Shown here in pieces: positions 54,188 through 62,714 of a stretch of DNA of 64,000 nt. Under the pieces are notes generated by a model. It had not been told where the DNA came from, ran no database searches, and saw only the letters and a list, made by a program, of their open reading frames with translations. The first letter of the stretch is position 1. Every line of letters starts with the position of its first letter. Origin of the DNA: CAVVXX01 sp963707975 (GTDB lineage: Bacteria > Pseudomonadota > Alphaproteobacteria > Micropepsales > Micropepsaceae); NCBI GenBank assembly GCA_963707975.1, contig OY970177.1, forward strand, positions 2,356,001 to 2,420,000. Reading direction: 5' to 3'. The position numbers and the translations under genes are program-made.

Positions 54188-54802
54188 ATGCAAGTCATTC
54201 TGCTCGAACGCGTCGAAAAGCTCGGCCAGATGGGCGACGTGGTGAAGGTGAAGGACGGCTTCGCCCGCAACTACCTGCTGCCCAAGAAAAAGGCGCTGCG
54301 CGCGACCAAGGACAACATCGCCTATTTCGAGACCCAGCGCGCGCAACTGGAAGCGCGCAATCTGGAGCACAAAAAGGAAGCCGAGGCCGTGGGCGCCAAG
54401 CTCGACAAGAGAGCCTTCGTGCTGCTGCGCCAGGCGGGCGACCGCGGACAGCTATATGGCTCGGTGTCCCCACGCGATATCGCCCAAATCATTTCCGCTG
54501 GCGGCTTCAGCATTGAGCGCCAGCAGGTGCCGCTCGATCAGGCGATCAAGGCCATCGGCCAGCACGAAGTGAGCGTGGTGCTGCACCCGGAGGTGCGCGT
54601 ACATGTGACCGTCAAGGTCGCGCGCACAAAGGACGAAGCCGAGCGCATCCAGCGTGGCGAGGACGTGCTGGCCGAACGCGCGGCCGAAGAAGAGGCGGCC
54701 GAGGAAGCAGCCAAAGCAGCCGCAGCCATGTTCGAGGAAGGCGCGGGGCCTAAGGCGGAAGAACCGGAAGAAAACAAGCAGAAATCTTCTTCACCGGGAT
54801 AG
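54188..54802 (+). CDS. rplI: 50S ribosomal protein L9 with C-terminal extension
   Basis: 204 residues. The N-domain MQVILLERVEKLGQMGDVVKVKDGFARNYLLPKKKAL, the long connecting helix and the C-domain (GQLYGSVSPRDIAQII to VTVKVAR) cover about 150 residues. A further 50 residues are very acidic and Ala-rich (AAEEEAAEEAAKAAA) and are common in alphaproteobacterial L9. ATG 54188 after GGGGGCGG. Confidence 0.96.
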   Translation: MQVILLERVEKLGQMGDVVKVKDGFARNYLLPKKKALRATKDNIAYFETQRAQLEARNLEHKKEAEAVGAKLDKRAFVLLRQAGDRGQLYGSVSPRDIAQIISAGGFSIERQQVPLDQAIKAIGQHEVSVVLHPEVRVHVTVKVARTKDEAERIQRGEDVLAERAAEEEAAEEAAKAAAAMFEEGAGPKAEEPEENKQKSSSPG

Positions 54803-54857
54803 GGCCATCGTTCTAGCCTTTACGGCGGCTTAAGCATGCCGGCCGTAATCTCTATCC

Positions 54858-55679
54858 ATGCCATTCGCTTACATTTTGTCCGGCGGCCTATCCATATTGG
54901 TGATGCTGGCCATTTTCGCAGCCGGCATGGCGTTTGAATATTTTGCACCTGCGCAAAAGAACCAGCCCTTCAAACACACGGTTTTCAATGTCGGCTATGC
55001 CGTGCTGGTCGGCTGGCTTGGCGTCGCCCTTGGTCCGCTGCTGGGAATCATCGCGACCAGCATCGTGAACGCGCTCGGCGGCGGGTTGATAGAGCTTCCT
55101 GGCGCTGGCTGGCCGCTGATCGGCTCGGCAGTGATTTACCTGCTGGCGATCGACTTCATGGAATATGTCTTCCACCGCGCGCAGCATGCGTGGCCGTTTC
55201 TGTGGGCCATGCATTCGTTCCATCACAGCGATCCCAGCGTTAACATCACCACGACCGCGCGGCATTACTGGCTCGAGGTGCCCATCAAAGCCGTCTTCGT
55301 ATATCCGGTGGTCGCCATTCTGTTCAAAGTGCCACCCGCGGTGCTGGCCATCTATGCCGCAAGTACGATCTGGCATTACCTCAATCATCTCAATGTGCGG
55401 ATTCCGTTCACGCTGCCTTGGATGATCGTCAACACGCCGCAATATCATCGCCTGCATCATTCTACGCTGCCGGAACACTACAACAAGAACTTCGCGCCCT
55501 ATTTTCCCCTTTGGGATATTCTTTTCGGAACGGCACATGCACCTGAGCCTGGCGTATATCCCGTGACCGGTCTCGACACCGGCGAAACGCCTTCGAGCCT
55601 TGCCGAAGCAGCACTTTGGCCCGTGCGCGGCCGCTTGCGCGCAAAGCCGCGGGAAACCGTTACGCTGCCGGCCGAATGA
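54858..55679 (+). CDS. Sterol desaturase / fatty acid hydroxylase family membrane enzyme
   Basis: 273-residue integral membrane di-iron enzyme. The His boxes are complete: HRAQHAW (HxxxH), HSFHH (HxxHH), and HRLHHSTLPEHYNKNF (HxxHH followed by the His-Tyr-Asn segment). Four or five hydrophobic helices surround them. Such enzymes hydroxylate or desaturate lipids, sterols or carotenoids; the substrate is not shown by context (ribosomal genes upstream). ATG 54858 gives a full first helix. Confidence 0.9.
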   Translation: MPFAYILSGGLSILVMLAIFAAGMAFEYFAPAQKNQPFKHTVFNVGYAVLVGWLGVALGPLLGIIATSIVNALGGGLIELPGAGWPLIGSAVIYLLAIDFMEYVFHRAQHAWPFLWAMHSFHHSDPSVNITTTARHYWLEVPIKAVFVYPVVAILFKVPPAVLAIYAASTIWHYLNHLNVRIPFTLPWMIVNTPQYHRLHHSTLPEHYNKNFAPYFPLWDILFGTAHAPEPGVYPVTGLDTGETPSSLAEAALWPVRGRLRAKPRETVTLPAE

Positions 55680-55725
55680 TCTTCTGCTATAAGCAGCCCG
55701 GCCTGATTTACCAAGGCTGCATTTC

Positions 55726-55920
55726 ATGAACCCACGCGCGCCAAAAGAAGATGACGAAGGCAAACGCGACCGCGAAAATCTCATCGCGCTTATCGTGATC
55801 GGGGTGCTTGTCCTTATCTACGTGGTCACCCTGCTTTTATACCGGCAAGGATCCAACGAACTGGATTGCTTTCTGGCCGGACACAGGAACTGCGCGCCGA
55901 TAGACACGAATGCGCAGTAG
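55726..55920 (+). CDS. Small single-pass membrane protein
   Basis: 64 residues: acidic/basic N-terminus (PKEDDEGKRDRENL), one transmembrane helix (IALIVIGVLVLIYVVTLLLY), and a short tail with two Cys (LDCFLAGHRNCAPID). Probably cytosol-in, tail in the periplasm. Similar short proteins are frequent in alphaproteobacteria. No function known. Lies between the hydroxylase and panB, with a 125 bp gap to panB. Confidence 0.65.
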   Translation: MNPRAPKEDDEGKRDRENLIALIVIGVLVLIYVVTLLLYRQGSNELDCFLAGHRNCAPIDTNAQ

Positions 55921-56045
55921 CTGACCGGTTCTTCCGACCCAAGCTAATGAACTTGAACGCCGGAAAAAATATGCAAAATCATGCACTTGCTGCGGTGCAC
56001 AGAAACCTCTCTGTGTGCTAGTCTCCGCGCCTCACGGAGGCCCCC

Positions 56046-56870
56046 ATGTCTGCCGTCACCGAAACCAAACGCATCACCGTGCCGGAAATCCGCGCTCGCA
56101 AGGGCGGCGAGCCGATTGTCTGTCTCACCTGTTATCACGCGCACACGGCGCGGCTGCTCGACGCCCATGTCGATCTCATGCTGGTTGGCGACAGTCTCGG
56201 CACCGTCATGCACGGCATGGAGAACACGCTGGGGGTCACGCTCGACCTCATGATCACCCATGCCAAAGCAGTGATGCGCACCGCCAAGCGCGCGCTCGTG
56301 GTGGTGGACATGCCTTTCGGTTCTTACGAGGAAAGCCCGGCCGTTGCCTTCCGCAACGCCGTGCGTGTGATCCAGGAAACGGGCGCCGGCGCGGTGAAGC
56401 TTGAAGGCGGCTCACTCATGGCCGAGACCATCACCTATCTAACCAATCGCGGCATTCCGGTGATGGGCCATATCGGGCTCACCCCGCAAATGGTCCACGT
56501 CATGGGTGGCTTCAAGACGCAAGGCCGCACCGAAGCCGAATGGCCCGCCATCGAAGCCGACGCAAAGGCGGTCGCCCAAGCGGGCGCATTTTCGGTCGTA
56601 TTGGAAGGCATGGCCGAGCCCTTGGCCTCGCGGATCACGGGGGCCATTCCCATTCCCACCATCGGCATCGGCGCCTCGCCCGATTGCGACGGCCAGATCC
56701 TGGTGATGGAGGACATGCTGGGATTGAACCCCAGCCCACCGCGGTTTGTGCGCGAATACGCGCATCTGGAACTGGAGATCGAGGCGGCGGTGAAGGCCTA
56801 TGCCGCCGATGTCCGCGCCCGGCGCTTCACCGGCAAGGAAAATGTCTACCCCATGAAGAAAAAGGCATGA
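56046..56870 (+). CDS. panB: 3-methyl-2-oxobutanoate hydroxymethyltransferase
   Basis: PanB makes ketopantoate, the first committed step to pantothenate and CoA. 274 residues. PIVCLTCYHAHTARLLDAHVD, LVGDSLGTVMHGMENTL, GAGAVKLEGG, and PVMGHIGLTPQ with the conserved metal and substrate sites; GIGASPDCDGQILVMEDMLG toward the end. In-frame ATG 56046 with GGAGG. panC is not adjacent. Confidence 0.96.
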   Translation: MSAVTETKRITVPEIRARKGGEPIVCLTCYHAHTARLLDAHVDLMLVGDSLGTVMHGMENTLGVTLDLMITHAKAVMRTAKRALVVVDMPFGSYEESPAVAFRNAVRVIQETGAGAVKLEGGSLMAETITYLTNRGIPVMGHIGLTPQMVHVMGGFKTQGRTEAEWPAIEADAKAVAQAGAFSVVLEGMAEPLASRITGAIPIPTIGIGASPDCDGQILVMEDMLGLNPSPPRFVREYAHLELEIEAAVKAYAADVRARRFTGKENVYPMKKKA

Positions 56871-56971
56871 CCGCCTTTTGGCTTTGCCAGCAGCCCTGAT
56901 TGAGGCTAATCATCACGCCGGTTCAAGGGGTTGAACGCGCTGGCGCGCTCCCCGCTTAAGGAACATTTCCC

Positions 56972-57673
56972 GTGACAGATATCTTTCAGGAAGTCGAGGA
57001 AGAAGTACGCCGGGAGCGATTTGAGAAGCTCTGGAAAAAATACGGCAATTACTTCATTGCAGGTGCTGCGCTGGTGGTGATCGGCGTGGCCGCATATCAG
57101 ATCTGGATTGCCTGGGACCGTTCGCGGCGTGAAACGGCTTCCGAACAATTTCATGCGGCCGAGCAGTTGGCCCAATCAGGCCGCCTGTCGGACGCGGAAA
57201 CGGCCTTCGCCAAACTCGCGCAGGATGCGCCCTCCGGCTATGCCACGTTGGCGAAATTTTACGAGGCGTCCGCCATGCTGGCGCAAGGCAAGCGCGATGC
57301 CGCACTGGCGATTTATGGAACGCTGGCGCAATTGCCCGATCCGGAACTTAGCGGCGCGGCCAGGATGCGGATTGCCTGGGCGCAAGCCGACTCTGCCCCG
57401 CGCACCGTTATCGAACAGACGCTGGCGCCGCTGACCGGGGCCAACAATCCGTGGCGCTATGCCACCGAGGATATTCTCGCCTATGTCGACTTGCGCGATG
57501 GCAAGCGCACGGAAGCGGCCGACGCCTATGCGCGGCTTGCGAAAGAGGCAAACGCGCCCCAGGGCCTGCGCGCGCGTGCGCTTGCGATGTCGGAATATCT
57601 GCGGGCCAATCCGGCAGGCATGCCCCCAGCGGCCGTTTCACCGCCCGCCAACCAAGGAACCAAGCCGAAATGA
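56972..57673 (+). CDS. YfgM-like TPR membrane protein
   Basis: 233 residues: short cytosolic N-terminus (EVEEEVRRERFEKLWKKYG), one membrane helix (YFIAGAALVVIGVAAYQIWIAW), then helical TPR-like repeats on the periplasmic side (residues 60-200). The placement directly before bamB matches YfgM (DUF2659/ancillary SecYEG-translocon chaperone). GTG 56972 has AAGGAA upstream. The stop overlaps the bamB start (ATGA). Confidence 0.88.
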   Translation: MTDIFQEVEEEVRRERFEKLWKKYGNYFIAGAALVVIGVAAYQIWIAWDRSRRETASEQFHAAEQLAQSGRLSDAETAFAKLAQDAPSGYATLAKFYEASAMLAQGKRDAALAIYGTLAQLPDPELSGAARMRIAWAQADSAPRTVIEQTLAPLTGANNPWRYATEDILAYVDLRDGKRTEAADAYARLAKEANAPQGLRARALAMSEYLRANPAGMPPAAVSPPANQGTKPK

Positions 57674-59070
57674 TGCGCACGCGTGCCGTTTTTATATCCG
57701 TTGTTCTTGCCTCGGCTTCTCTGCTGGCCGGGTGCGACATGATCGAGGACCTTCTGCCTTCGGTGCAAAGCAAGACGAAGCTTCAGGGCGAGCGCGTTTC
57801 GGTGATGACGTCAGAGCAGCAGATTTCGGCCGATCCCCAGATGGCCGACACTTCCGTGCAGCTGCCCCCGCCCTATCGCAATACCGAGTGGCCTGAGCCC
57901 GGCGGCTACGCGGACAACGCGATGTACCATCTCGAAGCCAATGGACCGTTGAAGCAACTTTGGGCTGCCGATGGCGGCAAGGGTTCGGATGAAGACTCTC
58001 GCCTGACCGCGCCGCCCATCGTCGCGGGTGGCTTCGTTTATGTGCTCGATGCCGAGTCACACGTCACTGCTTTCGACGCCAATTCCGGCCAGGCGATCTG
58101 GCGGGTCAGCGTCGCGCCGCGCGAAGGCGAAAGCGATTTCCTGAACGCGGCGTCGTTCGGCCTGATGGGAAGGGACACATCGGTCAGCCCCGAAAAGGGC
58201 TTTGGCGGCGGTCTCGCCTATGACGATGGGCAGCTTTATGTGGCATCGGGTTTTGGCTTTGTCAGGGCGCTCGACGCAAAAACTGGAAAAGAGCTTTGGA
58301 AGAAAAATCTCGAGGTGCCGATCAACGACGCGCCGACGGCGAATGGCGGGCGCGTGTTCGCCATCACGCAGGAGAACCATCTCTATGCGCTGGCCGCGGT
58401 TGACGGCCATGTGCTGTGGGATCACACGGGCATCGAGGAAAGCGCGGGCATTCTTTCGAGCACGAGCCCCGCAGTGGCGGGCGAATTCGTGGTGGCGCCA
58501 TATAGTTCGGGTGAGCTGTTTGCACTGCGCGTCGAGAACGGCCGCGTCGCCTGGGACGACACGCTTTCCCGCACCGGCAACACCACCGCGCTGACTGCGC
58601 TGAACGACATAGCGGGGCGCCCGGTGATCGACCGTGGCATGGTTTTCGCCATCAGCCATTCGGGACGCATGGTCGACATCGACATCCGTTCGGGTGAACG
58701 GATATGGACGAACGATATTGCGGGCATCCAGACGCCGTGGGTGGCGGGCGATTTCCTCTATGTGGTTTCGATCGACGCGAAGCTGATTTGCATCTCGCGC
58801 AAGGACGGGCGCATCAAATGGATCACCCAATTGCCCCATTATGAGGACGCCGACAGCAAGAGCGATCCCATTTTCTGGGCTGGCCCCGTGCTGGCTTCCG
58901 ACCGGCTGCTGCTGCTTTCCTCAAACGGCCATGCGGTTTCCGCCTCACCTTATACGGGACAGATTTTGGGCCAGATTGACATTCCCTCGGGCGCCTTCAT
59001 TACGCCGGTCGTCGCCAATGACACTGTCTATATACTGACCAACGACGCCCAATTGATCGCGCTCAAGTAA
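57670..59070 (+). CDS. bamB: Outer-membrane protein assembly factor BamB
   Basis: 466-residue lipoprotein of the BAM complex, scaffolding barrel insertion. Signal with lipobox LLAGC about residue 22, then an eight-bladed propeller of PQQ-like repeats: VYVLDAESHVTAFDANSGQ, LYVASGFGFVRALDAKTGK, LYALAAVDGHVLWD, and four or so more. Start ATG 57670 in ATGA overlap with the YfgM-like gene. Followed by der after 19 bp, the usual bamB-der order. Confidence 0.95.
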   Translation: MMRTRAVFISVVLASASLLAGCDMIEDLLPSVQSKTKLQGERVSVMTSEQQISADPQMADTSVQLPPPYRNTEWPEPGGYADNAMYHLEANGPLKQLWAADGGKGSDEDSRLTAPPIVAGGFVYVLDAESHVTAFDANSGQAIWRVSVAPREGESDFLNAASFGLMGRDTSVSPEKGFGGGLAYDDGQLYVASGFGFVRALDAKTGKELWKKNLEVPINDAPTANGGRVFAITQENHLYALAAVDGHVLWDHTGIEESAGILSSTSPAVAGEFVVAPYSSGELFALRVENGRVAWDDTLSRTGNTTALTALNDIAGRPVIDRGMVFAISHSGRMVDIDIRSGERIWTNDIAGIQTPWVAGDFLYVVSIDAKLICISRKDGRIKWITQLPHYEDADSKSDPIFWAGPVLASDRLLLLSSNGHAVSASPYTGQILGQIDIPSGAFITPVVANDTVYILTNDAQLIALK

Positions 59071-59089
59071 GCTCCAAGGCAATGCCGCC

Positions 59090-60445
59090 ATGCCACTCAC
59101 CGTCGCCATTGTCGGCCGGCCCAATGTCGGCAAATCCACGCTGTTCAACCGGCTTGCGGGCGAGAAACTTGCCATCGTGGGCGAAACGCCGGGCGTTACG
59201 CGCGACCGCGTCACCGCCGAAGTAAATGTTGGCGGGCTCGCATTCTCCCTGATCGACACGGCCGGCTTCGAGGAAGGACCGAAGGAAAGCCTACAGGCGC
59301 GAATGCTGGCGCAGACGCGGCAAGCGATTACCGACGCGGATGTCTGCCTGTTTCTCATCGATGCGCGCGCGGGGCTTGTTCCGGGCGACGAAATAATCGC
59401 GCAGGCGCTGCGCAAAAGCGGCAAGCCCGTGATCCTGGCCGCGAACAAGAGCGAGGGGCGTGCCGCGCATCCGGGCCTGACAGAGGCCTATGCGTTGGGT
59501 TTTGGCGAACCGATTGAACTTTCCGCCGAACATGCCATCGGCCTTGGCGAAATTGTCGAGGCGCTGACGCCATTCGCCGAAAAAAACATAACGGATGAAA
59601 CACCCGAAGAACCCGAAGCGGAACGCCCCTTGCGGCTGGCAATCATCGGGCGGCCAAATGTCGGCAAGTCGAGCCTGTTCAACCGCCTCATCGGCGAGGA
59701 GCGCGCGCTGACCGGCCCCGAGGCCGGCATCACGCGCGACGCCGTGGCCGCCAAATGGACATGGGGAACCCGCGAAATCCTGCTGCACGACACGGCTGGC
59801 TTGCGCAAGAAAGCGCATGCGCACGAAAAGCTGGAAAAGCTCTCGGTCGAATCTACGCTCAACGCTGTGCGCTTCGCCGATTGCGTCATCGTGGTGATCG
59901 ACGCGGGTCAGCCCTTCGAGCGTCAGGATCTTGTCATCGCCGACGTGGTCGAGCGCGAGGGCCGCGCCATTCTTTTCGCCGTCAACAAATGGGATTTGGC
60001 GGTGAACAAAATGCGCGCACTTGCCGATCTGAAAGACCGGCTGGAACGATTGCTGCCGCAGGTGGTCGGCGCCGCGCTGGTTCCGCTATCGGCGCTCACG
60101 GGCGAAGGCGTGAAAAACCTGATGCCCGCCGTCATCGAAGCCGACCGTGTGTGGAATACCCGTGTGCCGACTTCTGACCTCAACCGCTTTTTGCCCGAGG
60201 CCATCGCGCGCCATCAGCCGCCCGCAGTGCGCGGGCGCGCCATTCGCATCCGCTATATGACACAGGCCAAGGCTCGGCCGCCTTCCTTTGTGCTGTTCGG
60301 CAATCAGCTCAAGGCGCTGCCAGAATCTTACCTGCGTTATTTGAGCAACGCGTTGCGCGAAGCGTTCAGTCTGCCCGGCACGCCCTTGCGTTTCGCACTG
60401 CGCTCCCCAACTAATCCCTATGCTTCGGGTAAAAAGCGGGGATAG
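59090..60445 (+). CDS. der: Ribosome-assembly GTPase Der (EngA)
   Basis: 451 residues with two G domains: GRPNVGKSTLFNRL near residue 8 (G1) with DTAGFE (G3), and GRPNVGKSSLFNRL near 187 with DTAGLRKK; NKSE/NKWD G4 boxes; a C-terminal KH-like domain from about 350. It binds late in 50S assembly. Reading frame intact. An ABC ATPase ATG follows immediately after the stop. Confidence 0.97.
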   Translation: MPLTVAIVGRPNVGKSTLFNRLAGEKLAIVGETPGVTRDRVTAEVNVGGLAFSLIDTAGFEEGPKESLQARMLAQTRQAITDADVCLFLIDARAGLVPGDEIIAQALRKSGKPVILAANKSEGRAAHPGLTEAYALGFGEPIELSAEHAIGLGEIVEALTPFAEKNITDETPEEPEAERPLRLAIIGRPNVGKSSLFNRLIGEERALTGPEAGITRDAVAAKWTWGTREILLHDTAGLRKKAHAHEKLEKLSVESTLNAVRFADCVIVVIDAGQPFERQDLVIADVVEREGRAILFAVNKWDLAVNKMRALADLKDRLERLLPQVVGAALVPLSALTGEGVKNLMPAVIEADRVWNTRVPTSDLNRFLPEAIARHQPPAVRGRAIRIRYMTQAKARPPSFVLFGNQLKALPESYLRYLSNALREAFSLPGTPLRFALRSPTNPYASGKKRG

Positions 60446-61252
60446 ATGAGCAATATCATCGATGTGCAGAACCTGACCAAGACCTTTGGCAAGGTCACTG
60501 CCGTCAACGACATTAGTTTCAGCGTCGCCGACGGCGAGATTTTCGCCTTCCTGGGACCCAACGGCGCGGGCAAATCCACCACCATCAAGATGCTGACGAC
60601 GCTGTTGCAGCCCACCAGCGGCAAGATGACCGTCAACGGCTTCGATCCCGCCAGGGATTCCGACGCCGTGCGCCGTTCTTTCGGCATCGTGTTCCAGGAT
60701 CCGAGCCTCGACGATGAGCTCACCGCTTACGAGAACATGGACTTCCACGGCATTCTTTATCGCGTACCAGGGAAATTGCGGCGGAGCCGGATCAAGCAAT
60801 TGCTGCAACTGGTAGAGCTGTGGGACAGGCGCAACAATCTGGTGAAGACGTTTTCAGGCGGCATGAAACGCCGCCTTGAGATCGCGCGCGGCTTTCTGCA
60901 TCACCCGAAAATCATTTTTCTCGATGAGCCGACATTGGGCCTCGACCCGCAAACGCGCAATTCGATGTGGAATTATGTCGGAGAGCTCAACAAAAGCGAA
61001 AAGATCACCGTGTTCTTCACCACCCATTATATGGAGGAGGCCGCGCGCGTGGCGCAGCGCATCGCCATCATCGATCACGGCAAAATCGTCATCGAAGGCA
61101 CCGACGCTTCCATCAAGCAGGAAACCGGTACGGAATCGCTGGAACAGGCGTTCCTGAAACTCACCGGCACCACCATCCGCGAAGAGGAAGGCAGTTCCGC
61201 CGACCAGCTGCGCGTGTTCCAGCGCGCGCAAACCGGCAGGAGGGGAAGATGA
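60446..61252 (+). CDS. ABC-2 exporter ATP-binding subunit
   Basis: 268 residues. Walker A LGPNGAGKSTT, Q-loop VFQDPSLDDELT, signature TFSGGMKRRLEIARG, Walker B IIFLDEPTLGLDP, switch TTHYMEEA. The VFQDPSLDDELTAYENM wording belongs to the NodI/DrrA-like group exporting drugs or lipo-oligosaccharides. ATG directly follows the der stop. Overlaps the permease by 4 bp (ATGA), so the two form a unit. Confidence 0.92.
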   Translation: MSNIIDVQNLTKTFGKVTAVNDISFSVADGEIFAFLGPNGAGKSTTIKMLTTLLQPTSGKMTVNGFDPARDSDAVRRSFGIVFQDPSLDDELTAYENMDFHGILYRVPGKLRRSRIKQLLQLVELWDRRNNLVKTFSGGMKRRLEIARGFLHHPKIIFLDEPTLGLDPQTRNSMWNYVGELNKSEKITVFFTTHYMEEAARVAQRIAIIDHGKIVIEGTDASIKQETGTESLEQAFLKLTGTTIREEEGSSADQLRVFQRAQTGRRGR

Positions 61253-61995
61253 TGACGATATTCATTCTCTGGCTGCGCCAGTTAAAACGCTATATGCGCA
61301 GCCGCGCCCGCATCATCGGCGCGCTGGCCCAGCCGCTGCTTTATCTGGCGACCTTCGGCTTCGGTTTCGCCTCGGTGTTCGCGGCCGCCGGCCGAGGAGA
61401 TTATTTCCAGTTTCTCACGCCCGGCATCGTAGGCATGAGCATCATCTTCACCTCGATTTTCTCCGGCATGGGAATTTTGTGGGACCGGCAGTTTGGCTTC
61501 CTGAAAGAAATTCTGGTCGCGCCCGTATCGCGCATGTCGGTGATGGTTGGCTGCGTGCTGGGCGGCGCCACGACGGCGACCATCCAGGGCGTCATCGTGC
61601 TCGGCATTTCGCTTCTGATGGGTTTTCACCCTGTCTCATGGCCGCTGGTTGGCGCGTCCGTCGTGGTGATGGCGGTGATCGCCATCTTGTTCAGCGCGGT
61701 GGGCACGCTGTTCGGCGCGCTGCTCAATGATTTTCAGGGCTTCCAGCTGATCATGAACTTTCTGGTGATGCCGGTTTTCTTTCTCTCTGGGGCGATGTTC
61801 CCGCTCGATGGCTTGCCCCATGCGCTGACCATCATCACAAATCTCGATCCGCTGTCCTATGGCGTGGATGGCATGCGGGCGCTGTTGACCGGCACATCGC
61901 ATTTTTCGCTGATGCTGGATTTCGCCGTGCTGGCGGTGACCACGCTGGTGCTGCTTCTGCTGGGCAGCGTGTTCTTCCGCCGGATTCAGATTTGA
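61249..61995 (+). CDS. ABC-2 exporter permease subunit
   Basis: 248 residues, six hydrophobic helices, ABC2-membrane (NodJ/DrrB-like) family: SRARIIGALAQPLLYLATFGFGF, FLTPGIVGMSIIFTSIFSGMGILWDRQFGFLKEILVAPVSR, and PVFFLSGAMFPLDGLP. ATG 61249 with GGAGGGG upstream. Works with the ATPase just before it. Substrate unknown. Convergent with the SDR gene. Confidence 0.92.
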   Translation: MMTIFILWLRQLKRYMRSRARIIGALAQPLLYLATFGFGFASVFAAAGRGDYFQFLTPGIVGMSIIFTSIFSGMGILWDRQFGFLKEILVAPVSRMSVMVGCVLGGATTATIQGVIVLGISLLMGFHPVSWPLVGASVVVMAVIAILFSAVGTLFGALLNDFQGFQLIMNFLVMPVFFLSGAMFPLDGLPHALTIITNLDPLSYGVDGMRALLTGTSHFSLMLDFAVLAVTTLVLLLLGSVFFRRIQI

Positions 61996-61996
61996 A

Positions 61997-62714
61997 TTAG
62001 CGCTTCGCCGAGACCAGCTCGCCATGCTTCGCGCATGCCGGTGACAGCAATTCCAGCATCGGGGGCAAGTGCGCCTCGGGCGGCGGTAGCGTTTCCGGGT
62101 CTTCGCCTGGGAAGGCCTGCGCGCGCATGCTCGTGCGCGTGGGGCCGGGATTGAAAAGATTCACTTTCACATTGGTGCCTTTGCATTCGGCGGCATAGGT
62201 GAGAACAAGCGACTCCAGCGCGGCCTTGGTCACCGCATAGCCGCCCGAAAAACGGCAGATGCGTCCGCGCCACGCCCGAGCTCACGAACAGCGCTCGGCC
62301 CCCATCGGATTGGCGGAGCAGCGGATCGAGCGAGCGGATCAGCCGCCAATTGGCGGTGACGTTGACGGCGATCAGCTCGTCCCAGATTTTCGGCTGCAGA
62401 TGCGTGAGCGGTGTGACCACGCCCAGCACACCGGCATTACCGAGAAACGCATCGAGCCTGCCCCAGCGCTCGTACAGTGCGGCACCCATGCGGTCTATGC
62501 CGTCAAAATCCTTGAGGTCGAGCGGCACCAGCGTGGCGCTGCCGCCCGTTTTCTTGATTTCATCGTCGAGCTCTTCAAGGCCGCCCACGGTGCGCGCCAC
62601 CGCCACGACATGCGCGCCCGCCTGCGCCAGCACCAAGGCCGCCGCGCGGCCGATCCCGCGCGACGCGCCGGTGACGAGCGCGATGCGCCCCTGAAACGTC
62701 TTCTCGGCTAACAT
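61997..62714 (-). CDS. Short-chain dehydrogenase/reductase (frame broken once)
   Basis: 238 residues after correction. Rossmann motif ALVTGASRGIGRAAALVL, NAG motif DAFLGNAGVLGVV, and the catalytic region FFGGYAVTKAALESLVLTYAAE (Tyr-x3-Lys). An extra C at about 62245 splits the frame inside the GGYAVTK segment, the Tyr-Lys motif itself; removing it gives 239 codons. ATG 62714 overlaps the purF stop (ATGA). Substrate unknown; purF-SDR linkage is common in alphaproteobacteria. Confidence 0.9.

Noticed and set aside
55953..56030. Possible panB promoter pairs (TTGAAC, TGCACA with TAGTCT)
   Set aside because: Several weak alternatives with poor -10 matches or spacing; none is convincing enough to annotate.
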